Source: JAJXWB01 sp965246795 (GTDB lineage: Bacteria; Pseudomonadota; Alphaproteobacteria; Rhizobiales; Beijerinckiaceae). Taken from it: a stretch of 64,000 nucleotides of DNA. Numbering within the stretch: the first letter of the stretch is position 1; every line of letters starts with the position of its first letter. Under the pieces are notes generated by a model. It did no database searches and had not been told where the DNA came from. It worked only from the letters and a program-made list of their open reading frames with translations. The position numbers and the translations under genes are program-made. Shown in pieces: positions 50,427-58,297 of this stretch. The stretch is from contig CBDFFN010000017.1 of NCBI GenBank assembly GCA_965246795.1, positions 62,001 through 126,000 of the forward strand. The letters are read 5' to 3'.

Positions 50427-50987
50427 ATGGACGTCATTCTTCTCGAGCGCATGCCGAACCTCGGCCAGATGGGCGAAACCGTTCGCGTCAAGAACGGCTA
50501 TGCCCGGAATTTCCTGCTGCCTCGCGGCAAGGCGCTGCGCGCGACCGAGGGCAACAAGGCACGCTTCGAAAGCCAGCGCGCCGAACTCGAAGCCCGCAAC
50601 TTGAAGAACCAAGGCGAAGCCGAAAAGGCCGGCAAGAAACTCGATGGCAAGAGCTTTGTCGTCATCCGCCAGGCCGGCGAGTCCGGCCAACTCTACGGCT
50701 CCGTTTCGACCCGCGACATCGCCGAGGTCATGGCCGGTGACAAGTTCAAGGTGGCGCGCGACCAGATCGTGCTCAACACGCCGATCAAGACGCTCGGAAT
50801 GTACACGATGCCGGTGCGCCTGCATCCGGAAGTCGAAGTGTCCGTCACCGTCAACGTCGCGCGTTCGGCGGAAGAGGCGGAGCGTCAGGCTCGCGGTGAG
50901 CAGATCATCACACGCGAAGAAGATTCGATCGACGATCTCGGTCTCGAAGTCGGCGCCGCGCTCGCGGAAGCCGGCGGGGATCGCTAA
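50427..50987 (+). CDS. rplI: 50S ribosomal protein L9
   Basis: L9 is an elongated protein of the L1-stalk base that helps maintain the reading frame. 186 residues: the N-terminal domain MDVILLERMPNLGQMGETVRVKNGYARNFLLPRGKAL (L9 signature), the connecting helix, the C-terminal domain (GKSFVVIRQAGESGQLYGSVSTRDIAE), and an acidic C-terminal extension typical of this order. GGAG precedes the ATG. It is 15 bp after the DUF2232 gene, and a strong hairpin follows its stop. Confidence 0.96.
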   Translation: MDVILLERMPNLGQMGETVRVKNGYARNFLLPRGKALRATEGNKARFESQRAELEARNLKNQGEAEKAGKKLDGKSFVVIRQAGESGQLYGSVSTRDIAEVMAGDKFKVARDQIVLNTPIKTLGMYTMPVRLHPEVEVSVTVNVARSAEEAERQARGEQIITREEDSIDDLGLEVGAALAEAGGDR

Positions 50988-50999
50988 GGGTGATCTGTC

Positions 51000-51100
51000 C
51001 CCTCTCCCCGTTTACGGGGAGAGGGTTAGGGTGAAGGGCAAAAGCTAGAAGCGCGAGTGCGCGTGCTCCGCACCTGCTGTCTCTCCCGCAGGCGGGAGAG
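51000..51100. repeat. Double-hairpin intergenic element after rplI
   Basis: The first hairpin has an 11-bp perfect stem, CCCTCTCCCCG-TTTA-CGGGGAGAGGG (51000-51025). The second, CTCTCCCGC-AG-GCGGGAGAG (51081-51100), has a 9-bp stem. The GGTTAGGGTGA between them is characteristic of a dispersed element I have seen in many Hyphomicrobiales. It lies between convergent rplI and MFS genes and may act as a terminator for both, although it has no T-tract. Confidence 0.75.
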
Positions 51101-51109
51101 GAAAATGCA

Positions 51110-52390
51110 TTACTCCGCTGGCACGGCAGCCAGTCCCGACGCTTCGCGGGAAACATAGCCCGCACGCATCTGCTTGAGCACGAACAGCGCAAGCAAAGCG
51201 ACGATCACGTCGAAGGCGATGGCGATCGCGAAGACCGGCAGCCAGCTTCCCGTCACGTCGCGCAAGGCAGCGGCGACCGGACCGCCGAGCAACGAACCGA
51301 CGCCCTGCGCCATGTAGAGAAAGCCATAGTTCGTCGTCGCGTGTTTCGTCCCGAACGTGTCGGTGAGCGTCGACGGGAATAACGAGAAAATCTCGCCCCA
51401 GCCAAAGAACACGAGGCCGGACAGCAGCACGAATGCCGCCGCATCCTGGCGGAAGTAGAGCAACAGCGCGACGGCGCAGGCCTCGAGACCGAAGGCGACG
51501 CCCATCGTGTTCTCTCGCCCGATCTTGTCCGACACCCAACCGAAGAACGGGCGGGTGAACCCATTCGTGATCCGGTCGAAAGTCAGCGCGAACGGCAAGG
51601 CCGCTGCCATGCCGAACACGATGACGTCCGCAACGCCGAACTCGCGCGCAAATGACGCGAATTGCGATGTGACCATCAGGCCGCCGGTCGACATCATCGT
51701 CATCATGACGAAGAGCAACCAGAATACCGGCGTCTTCAGCATCTCCCGCGGCGTTCGATCCACACCCGCCGTCATCGTGGAGACTGCGCGCGGAAGCTCG
51801 GCGGACTCGGACGCGGAAGGTGTCCTGAGGAACAGCGCCGCGATGAAGCCGATGACGCCGAGGATGCAACCGAACATCACGAGCGTCGCCGGCGTGCCGG
51901 ACGATTTCATCATCGTGTCGATCGGGAACGTCGTCAGCGCACCACCTGCGCCGTAGCCCGCCGCCACGACACCGGCGGCAAAGCCGCGACGATCAGGGAA
52001 CCAGCGGACCATGAGCCCGACGATGCCGACATAGACAATGCCCGTACCGATGCCGCAAAACAGGCCGTAGGTCGCGTAGAGCGTGAAGAGGCTCGTCGCT
52101 TTCGACGCCAGCACCCATCCCAATCCCGAAAGCAGCGTGCCGAGGCCGATCAAAACCTTTGGCCCAAAGCGCTCGATCAGCATCCCTTGTGCGGGAGAGA
52201 AGAAGGTCTGTAGGACGATCAACAGCGAGAAGGTGATCTGCACCTGCGCGAGGGTCGAACCTGTCACTGCCATGAGGGGCTTCGTGAACAGCGTCCAGAT
52301 GTATTGCGGGCTCGAGATCGTCATCATGATGATGAGACCCAGGATCAGCTGCGTCCAGCGCCGCTGTGATATCGCCGAAGTGGCGGGCAT
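51110..52390 (-). CDS. MFS transporter, oxalate/formate antiporter (OxlT) type
   Basis: 426 residues with twelve predicted membrane segments. The N-terminus RRWTQLILGLIIMMTISSPQYIWTLFTKPL and GMLIERFGPKVLIGLG, WFPDRRGFAAGVVAAGYGAGG and FVFFGWGEIFSLFPSTLTD are typical of OxlT-family carriers. These exchange oxalate for formate or move other mono/dicarboxylates. No oxalate-decarboxylation genes (oxc, frc) are nearby, so the substrate is unproven. GAGGAG precedes the ATG. It diverges from the next MFS gene. Confidence 0.85.
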   Translation of the reverse strand: MPATSAISQRRWTQLILGLIIMMTISSPQYIWTLFTKPLMAVTGSTLAQVQITFSLLIVLQTFFSPAQGMLIERFGPKVLIGLGTLLSGLGWVLASKATSLFTLYATYGLFCGIGTGIVYVGIVGLMVRWFPDRRGFAAGVVAAGYGAGGALTTFPIDTMMKSSGTPATLVMFGCILGVIGFIAALFLRTPSASESAELPRAVSTMTAGVDRTPREMLKTPVFWLLFVMMTMMSTGGLMVTSQFASFAREFGVADVIVFGMAAALPFALTFDRITNGFTRPFFGWVSDKIGRENTMGVAFGLEACAVALLLYFRQDAAAFVLLSGLVFFGWGEIFSLFPSTLTDTFGTKHATTNYGFLYMAQGVGSLLGGPVAAALRDVTGSWLPVFAIAIAFDVIVALLALFVLKQMRAGYVSREASGLAAVPAE

Positions 52391-52462
52391 TCCGTTCTCC
52401 TCGAGGGCGCTCGACGCGCTCGCTGCTGAAAACGATGCAACCGACGTACCAGCGACGTTGAT

Positions 52463-53695
52463 GTGAGAGCACAACTCTCGTCCTTCTGGCGCGCCGTCGT
52501 TGGGCTCGGCTTCACGCAGGTCGTGGCGTGGGGCTGCGTCTATTATCCGATCAGCGTCACCGGACCGCAGATCGCACGCGATCTCGGCCTGTCGTCCGGC
52601 ACAATCTTTGGCCTGTATTCAGCGCTGCTGCTGGCATCGGCGTGCGTCGCCCCCACCGTAGGTCGCCTCATCGATCGCAACGGCGGGCGTCCGGTGCTGG
52701 CTGCGGGATGCGCGATCGCGGCATTGGCCCTGGCGCTGACGGCGGGGGCCAACGGCATCTACACCTATGCCGGCGCAAGCCTGTTGCTCGGCATCGCTGC
52801 GGCGACGTCGCTCTACGACGCTGCGTTTCCGGCATTGGTGGAAGCCACCGGTGCGCGCGGCCGGCGCGCCATCACGCTCGTGACGTTCGCGGGCGGTTTC
52901 GCATCTACGATCTTCTGGCCGATCACCGCCGTACTTGTCGCTTATGCCGGCTGGCGCGCAACCTATGTCGTCTATGCGCTCGTTATGTTGTGCATCTGCC
53001 TGCCGGCAAACTGGCTTGCGCTATCGCATCCGCGACCGGCCGCCATCGACGATGCACCGAAGCTCGCTCCGGAAGCCGCCGATCTCGACGGTCCCTATCT
53101 GCAAGGTCATGCGCGCACGCGCGTGCTGTGGCTATTCGCGATGACATGCGCCGCGAACCAGATCGTCGCGGCCGGCTTCCTCATCCACATCATCGATTTC
53201 TCCGAGAAGCTCGGCATCGGCGCACGCGAGGCCATCGGGCTTGGCATGCTGTTCGGCCCGGCGCAGGTGCTCGGCCGCGTCGGCGAGATGTTCGCGGGCG
53301 CGCGATTCTCGGCCGTGGCGACCGGGCGCGTCGCGACGATCTTTCTTCCAATCGGCCTGCTGTTCATTCTGCCACAGACGACCACCCTGCCCGCGGCAAT
53401 CGTTTTCGTGCTTGCGCTTGGCCTGTCGAACGGCCTGATGACCATTGCGCGCGGCACGGTCGCGCTGGCCCTGTTCGGGCCGGTTGGCTATGGCGCAACC
53501 ATCGGCCGAATCACCGTGCCAACGCTTCTGGCGCGCGCAGCCGGACCATTCCTCTTCGCGATTCTCGTCGAAGGCCTTGGCGTGCGCGAGACGGTGCTGA
53601 TCGGGCTCGCGGTCTCGGCCTGCGCCTGTATCGGGATGGAGTTCGTCGCAGGCATCGATCGCCGCTTCCGGCAAGACACAGCGCCCGTGAAATAA
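52463..53695 (+). CDS. MFS transporter of unknown substrate
   Basis: 410 residues with twelve predicted membrane segments and the MFS loop motif GRLIDRNGGRPVL between segments 2 and 3. The first segments (VVGLGFTQVVAWGCVYYPISVTGPQIARDLG) resemble a common alphaproteobacterial subfamily of monocarboxylate-like or drug transporters. It starts at GTG, 72 bp from the divergent OxlT-like gene, so the pair could share a promoter region. No regulator is adjacent. Substrate not predictable. Confidence 0.82.
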   Translation: MRAQLSSFWRAVVGLGFTQVVAWGCVYYPISVTGPQIARDLGLSSGTIFGLYSALLLASACVAPTVGRLIDRNGGRPVLAAGCAIAALALALTAGANGIYTYAGASLLLGIAAATSLYDAAFPALVEATGARGRRAITLVTFAGGFASTIFWPITAVLVAYAGWRATYVVYALVMLCICLPANWLALSHPRPAAIDDAPKLAPEAADLDGPYLQGHARTRVLWLFAMTCAANQIVAAGFLIHIIDFSEKLGIGAREAIGLGMLFGPAQVLGRVGEMFAGARFSAVATGRVATIFLPIGLLFILPQTTTLPAAIVFVLALGLSNGLMTIARGTVALALFGPVGYGATIGRITVPTLLARAAGPFLFAILVEGLGVRETVLIGLAVSACACIGMEFVAGIDRRFRQDTAPVK

Positions 53696-53778
53696 ATTCA
53701 GGCGGCGCAGCCCTGTGAACTGCTGTGGATTGACCATCGCGAGGTGAAGCGACTCGAAAGCCTCGCTAAGACCCGGCC

Positions 53779-55275
53779 ATGAGCTTCGCCCAAAACACCG
53801 ACGACCGCCGTTATGCCGTCGCGCCTGCAGAACCCGCCTTCCGCACGCCGCCGCATAATATCGAGGCAGAGCAGGCGCTGCTCGGCGCGATTCTCGTCAA
53901 CAACGATGCCTTCGATCGCGTGTCCGATTTTCTGCGCGTCGAACATTTTTCGGAAGAATTACACAGGCGCATCTTCGAGGTCGTTTCGCAGCTCATCCGC
54001 GCCGGCAAGATCGCAACGCCTGTCGTGCTGAAGAGCTACGTCGGCGATCACGATCTCGGCGGCGGCATGACCACGTCGAAATATCTTGCGCGCCTCGCGG
54101 CCGAAGCGACTACGATCATCAACGCTGCCGATTACGGCCGCACGATTCACGATCTTGCGCTGCGCCGCGACCTCATCGTGATTGGCGAAGACATCGTCAA
54201 CACAGCCTACGATTCTCCTGCCGACGCCGAGCCACGCAGCCAGATCGAGGAGGCGGAACGAAAACTCTACGCGATCGCCGAAAGCGGACAGTTCGGTGGC
54301 GGCTTCGAAAGCTTCGGCCAGGCGATGACGATTGCCGTCGACATGGCGGCCAAGGCGTTCAAGCGACCGGGCCATCTCTCAGGCACCGCAACAGGTCTTG
54401 CCGATCTCGACAACAAGATGGGTGGGTTGCAGCCCTCCGATCTCATCATCATCGCGGGCCGCCCCGGCATGGGCAAAACCGCGCTTGCGACAAACATCGC
54501 GTTCAACGTCGCGCGCGCGTTTCGCGCCGAGCCACGCGACGACGGCACGATGGAGACAATGAGTGGCGGCATCGTTGGCTTCTTCTCGCTGGAAATGTCG
54601 TCGGAGCAGCTGGCGACGCGTATTCTCGCGGAACAGTCGGGCGTGCCGTCCTACAAGATCCGTCGCGGTGCGATCACCGAAGACGATTTCCAGAACATCA
54701 CCGACGTCGTCGCAGAGCTGCAGCGCCTGCCGCTCTACATCGACCAGACCGGCGGCATCTCCGTTGCGCAGCTTGTCGCGCGTGCGCGTCGCCTCAAGCG
54801 ACAGCGTGGTCTCGATGTGCTCGTGGTGGACTACCTCCAGCTTTTGTCCGGTTCGAAAAACAAGGACAATCGCGTTCAGGAGATCACGGAAATCACCACG
54901 GGTCTGAAGGCGCTGGCAAAGGAATTGAACGTGCCGGTCCTCGCACTGTCGCAGCTCTCGCGACAGGTCGAGTCACGCGACGACAAGCGCCCGCAATTGT
55001 CGGACCTTCGCGAATCCGGCTCGATCGAACAGGACGCCGACGTCGTGATGTTCGTGTATCGCGAGGAATATTATTTGAAGAACCGTCAGCCAAGAGAGGG
55101 CACGGAAGAGTTCATCAAGTGGCAAAACGACATGGAACGCGCGCACGGTCGCGCTGAAGTGATCATCGGCAAACAGCGTCACGGCCCCACAGGCACGGTC
55201 GAGCTTGCCTTCGAGGACGAGGTCACGCGCTTCACGAACCTTGCGACGGACGACCGGCTGCCGGCAAGGATGTGA
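53779..55275 (+). CDS. dnaB: Replicative DNA helicase DnaB
   Basis: Hexameric 5'-3' helicase that opens DNA at the fork. 498 residues: the N-terminal primase-binding domain (PPHNIEAEQALLGAILVNNDAF), linker, then the RecA-like domain with Walker A GRPGMGKTA (227-235), Walker B VDYLQLL, SQLSRQVE and the DnaB-specific DLRESGSIEQDADVVMFVYREEYY. No intein is present. It stands apart from oriC genes here, with rplI upstream on the same strand and alr downstream, as in other alphaproteobacteria. Confidence 0.97.
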   Translation: MSFAQNTDDRRYAVAPAEPAFRTPPHNIEAEQALLGAILVNNDAFDRVSDFLRVEHFSEELHRRIFEVVSQLIRAGKIATPVVLKSYVGDHDLGGGMTTSKYLARLAAEATTIINAADYGRTIHDLALRRDLIVIGEDIVNTAYDSPADAEPRSQIEEAERKLYAIAESGQFGGGFESFGQAMTIAVDMAAKAFKRPGHLSGTATGLADLDNKMGGLQPSDLIIIAGRPGMGKTALATNIAFNVARAFRAEPRDDGTMETMSGGIVGFFSLEMSSEQLATRILAEQSGVPSYKIRRGAITEDDFQNITDVVAELQRLPLYIDQTGGISVAQLVARARRLKRQRGLDVLVVDYLQLLSGSKNKDNRVQEITEITTGLKALAKELNVPVLALSQLSRQVESRDDKRPQLSDLRESGSIEQDADVVMFVYREEYYLKNRQPREGTEEFIKWQNDMERAHGRAEVIIGKQRHGPTGTVELAFEDEVTRFTNLATDDRLPARM

Positions 55276-55281
55276 GGTCGC

Positions 55282-55378
55282 CGTCCTTGCGAGCGAAGCG
55301 AAGCAATCCATCCACCGAACTGTCCATGAGTTGGAGATGGATTGCCGCGTCGCGGCTGCGCCGCTCCTCGCAATGACG
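55282..55378. repeat. Interspersed palindromic repeat, copy 2 (CGTCATTGCGAG family)
   Basis: The left arm begins CGTCCTTGCGAGCGAAGCGA and the right arm ends CTCCTCGCAATGACG. AAGCAATCCATCC and GGAGATGGATTGCC face each other inside. It is homologous to the element at 31863-31960 and separates dnaB from alr, ending 38 bp before the alr start. Confidence 0.82.
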
Positions 55379-55416
55379 TTTTCCGAAACGAGTTCTACTT
55401 GCGATAACGTTGGCGC

Positions 55417-56493
55417 GTGAACGCTTCTGCCCTCCTCACCATCGACCTCGCGGCGCTGCGCGCAAACTGGCGGCTGCTCGCAGAGAACATTGCACCGGCG
55501 GAATGCGCGGCGGTCGTAAAGGCCGACGCCTACGGCATCGGACTTGAGCCCGCCGGCCGCGCTTTGTTCGCGGAAGGCGCACGCACCTTTTTTGTTGCGC
55601 GTCTCGACGAAGCGATACGGTTGCGCGCAATTCTGCCGAACGCGACGATCTACGTGCTCGACGGCCTACTCGGCGATGTCTCGCTTTTCGTTGCGCATGA
55701 TCTGCGCCCCGTGCTCGGCTCGGCCGACGATCTGCGCGAGTGGGGCGCGGTCGAAAGCGCGAAGCCGCCAGCCGGATTGCAGATCGACACAGGCATGAAC
55801 CGGCTCGGGCTGCCGCTCGCGGATATCGCCGCGACAGCGGCGTTGCGCGGAAAAATCAAGATCGCACTTGTGATGAGCCACTTCACATCATCGGAAAATA
55901 TCGATGCCGCCGACAACTTTACACAATTCGAGCGATTCCGCTCCGTCGCGCAGCTGGCGCCAAAAGCATCGCTTGCGAATTCCTCCGGCATATTTCTCGG
56001 ATGGAAACCTTGGTTCGATCTCGTGCGGCCGGGTTATGCGCTCTATGGCGGGAATCCGACGCCCGACGCGCCAAACCCGATGCGAAGTGTCGTGACGCTC
56101 GAAGCGCCGATCCTGCAGGTGCGCAATGTCGGCGCCGGCGAGACCGTCGGCTACAACAACCAGTGGACGGCGAGGAAACCGTCGCGCATCGCGACCGTCG
56201 CGCTCGGCTATGCCGATGGCATTCCACGCGGTGCGGCCAATACGGACACGAAGCCTGGACCCGAAGTCGCGATATTGGGCCAACGCTGCCCAATTGCCGG
56301 CCGCATATCGATGGACCTCATCACAGTTGATGTGACCGGAATCTCACAAGACGCAGCGCATCGCGGCGCTATGGTCGAATTCGTCGGGCCTACCATAGGC
56401 ATCGACGAATTCGGATCTCGCGCCGGCACGATCGGCTACGAAATCCTGACGAGTCTCGGCACTCGCTATGCGCGGCGATACGTCGGCGGGTGA
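55417..56493 (+). CDS. alr: Alanine racemase
   Basis: PLP enzyme interconverting L- and D-alanine for peptidoglycan. 358 residues. The PLP lysine is K35 in AAVVKADAYGIG, the TIM-barrel continues with QIDTGMNRLGL and MSHFTSSE, and the C-terminal beta domain has the catalytic-Tyr region GYNNQW and GRISMDLITVDVT. It starts with GTG, and a palindromic repeat ends 38 bp before it, so its promoter must lie inside or upstream of that element. It is the only racemase gene in the window. Confidence 0.94.
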   Translation: MNASALLTIDLAALRANWRLLAENIAPAECAAVVKADAYGIGLEPAGRALFAEGARTFFVARLDEAIRLRAILPNATIYVLDGLLGDVSLFVAHDLRPVLGSADDLREWGAVESAKPPAGLQIDTGMNRLGLPLADIAATAALRGKIKIALVMSHFTSSENIDAADNFTQFERFRSVAQLAPKASLANSSGIFLGWKPWFDLVRPGYALYGGNPTPDAPNPMRSVVTLEAPILQVRNVGAGETVGYNNQWTARKPSRIATVALGYADGIPRGAANTDTKPGPEVAILGQRCPIAGRISMDLITVDVTGISQDAAHRGAMVEFVGPTIGIDEFGSRAGTIGYEILTSLGTRYARRYVGG

Positions 56494-56536
56494 TCGCCGC
56501 CTTGCCGCATCGCCGGGCATGTGAAACCACCCCCGC

Positions 56537-57829
56537 ATGACGCCCGCTGCCCGGCTCGCCGCCGCTATCGAAGTTTTCGCCACGATCGACGCACAGCGCC
56601 GCCCGGCCGCCGACGCGCTGACCGAATGGGGCCGCGCGCATCGCTTCGCCGGTTCGAAGGACCGCGCCGCCATCGCCGCCCTGCTCTACGATGCGCTGCG
56701 CCACCGCGCTTCGTCGGCGTGGATCTTGTCCGACGATTCTCCGCGAGGTGTATTGCTCGGAAGTCTTCGACAGGCGCGCGGGTTTTCCACCGACGATGTC
56801 GCAATCCTCTGCACCGGCGAAGGTCATGCGCCGCCTTCGTTGAGCGAGCACGAACGCCATCGCTTCGACACCGCGACGCTGGATGACGCGCCCACGCATG
56901 TCGCCGGCGATTTTCCCGAATGGTTATCCCCGGCTTTCGACGCTGCGTTCGGTTCGCGCGTGATCGAGGAAATGCAGGCGCTGACGCAGCGCGCACCGGT
57001 CGACCTGCGCGTGAACACGATGCGCGTGACGCGCGAGAAAGCGCAGTCGGCGCTTTCGCATCTCAACGCCGCGCCGACGCCGCTGTCGCCTTGGGGTCTG
57101 CGCATCACCATCGGCGAAGATGGCCGCGCGCCGCCCCTGACGGTTGAACGCGCTTTCATCAAGGGCCTCGTGGAAGTGCAGGACGAGGGCTCGCAGCTCG
57201 CCGCCATGCTCTCCGGGGCAATACCGGGCGAACAGGCACTCGACCTCTGCGCCGGCGCGGGTGGTAAAACGCTCGCGATCGCGTCGCATATGGAGGGGCG
57301 CGGACAGGTCTATGCCTACGACGATGACGCGCGGCGTCTCGCGCCGATTTTCGCGCGCGTCGAGCGGGCGGGCGCACGCAACGTGCAGATCCGTAGCCCG
57401 AAGGGCGGCGATAGTCTCCACGATCTCGCCGGACGCTGCGATCTCGTGCTGGTCGATGCGCCCTGCACCGGCACGGGCACGTGGCGACGCCATCCCGACG
57501 CGAAATGGCGCGTGCGACCCGGGGCGCTCGAACAGCGCCAGAAGCAGCAGGACGAGGTTCTTGCGCAGGCGGCAGCTTACGTGAAAGCAGGCGGCCGGAT
57601 CGCCTACATCACCTGCTCGTTGTTGCGCGAAGAAAACGAGGCGCCTATCGCGGCTTTTCTCGCCGCCCACCCCGATTTCACAGCAGTTGCGGCGGACGTC
57701 ATGTGCAATGCCGCCGGGCTAGGCGATCTCGCGCGCTACGCCTCGCCACACGGGCCGGGGGTGCGGCTCTCTCCCGCGACGACGGGGACGGACGGCTTCT
57801 ACGTCTGCCTGCTACGGCGGAGCGGCTGA
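56537..57829 (+). CDS. RsmB/NOP-family class I SAM-dependent RNA methyltransferase
   Basis: 430 residues. An N-terminal NusB-like domain (about 1-120) precedes the Nol1/Nop2/Sun methyltransferase core. SAM-binding LDLCAGAGGKTLAIA, motif IV VDAPCTGTGTWRRHPDAKWR (one conserved Cys) and motif VI ITCSLLREENE (catalytic Cys) are all present. These enzymes make 5-methylcytosine in 16S rRNA (RsmB-like) or tRNA. It lies upstream of guaA, as in other members of the order. Which RNA is modified cannot be told. Confidence 0.92.
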   Translation: MTPAARLAAAIEVFATIDAQRRPAADALTEWGRAHRFAGSKDRAAIAALLYDALRHRASSAWILSDDSPRGVLLGSLRQARGFSTDDVAILCTGEGHAPPSLSEHERHRFDTATLDDAPTHVAGDFPEWLSPAFDAAFGSRVIEEMQALTQRAPVDLRVNTMRVTREKAQSALSHLNAAPTPLSPWGLRITIGEDGRAPPLTVERAFIKGLVEVQDEGSQLAAMLSGAIPGEQALDLCAGAGGKTLAIASHMEGRGQVYAYDDDARRLAPIFARVERAGARNVQIRSPKGGDSLHDLAGRCDLVLVDAPCTGTGTWRRHPDAKWRVRPGALEQRQKQQDEVLAQAAAYVKAGGRIAYITCSLLREENEAPIAAFLAAHPDFTAVAADVMCNAAGLGDLARYASPHGPGVRLSPATTGTDGFYVCLLRRSG

Positions 57830-58044
57830 TCCGCGAAGGGAATATCCTCGCAGGGGATGTGGCGAAGCAGTCCGAGGCGGGCCCTTGCGAGCGCCTTCCG
57901 CAGCACGTCGCCGAGCGGCGGCGCGGGCCGCGCCACCGGGCGGCGCAGGACCAGCATCGGCTCTGGGCCGGACGAGAACAGGGCGGCCACGGCCGCTCCG
58001 CCCGGGCGGGCGGCGAGAAGCTGTTCGGCGGTCGGCTGCGGCAT
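57799..58044 (-). CDS. Small protein of unknown function overlapping the end of the RsmB-like gene
   Basis: 81 residues, Pro/Ala/Arg-rich: MPQPTAEQLLAARPGGAAVA, then PEPMLVLRRPVARPAPPLGD and a cationic amphipathic C-terminus with HIPCEDIPF. A GGAG site lies 9 nt before the ATG and the composition resembles a real alphaproteobacterial protein rather than a shadow. Its 3' end overlaps the RsmB-like gene by 31 bp in antisense. No family recognised; homologues would be needed to confirm it. Confidence 0.5.
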   Translation of the reverse strand: MPQPTAEQLLAARPGGAAVAALFSSGPEPMLVLRRPVARPAPPLGDVLRKALARARLGLLRHIPCEDIPFADQPLRRSRQT

Positions 58045-58157
58045 TTGACAAGTCTCCGATGCCGTAGGGGTAACCCGAGAACCCCTGCGCTTTCGGCAAG
58101 CCGGAGGCGCAGAATCCGTTTAAGCCTGTTAAGCACCGCACCGCGGATTTCCACTCA

Positions 58158-58260
58158 CCTCATCCTGAGGAGCCTGCAGAACAGGCGTCTCGAAGGATGA
58201 TCCATTGGCGGTGCTGGACTCATCCTTCGAGACGGCGCTGCGCGCCTCCTCAGGATGAGG
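58158..58260. repeat. Interspersed double-palindrome element before guaA (CCTCATCCTGAGGAG family)
   Basis: The ends CCTCATCCTGAGGAG and CTCCTCAGGATGAGG are a perfect 15-bp inverted repeat. Inside them CGTCTCGAAGGATGA (58186-58200) and TCATCCTTCGAGACG (58220-58234) form a second perfect 15-bp inverted repeat. The element ends 37 bp before the guaA ATG. This family is abundant between genes in Bradyrhizobium-like genomes. Confidence 0.88.
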
Positions 58261-58297
58261 ATCGTGAATGGCGCATCGAGCGAGGCTTACTGGACGA

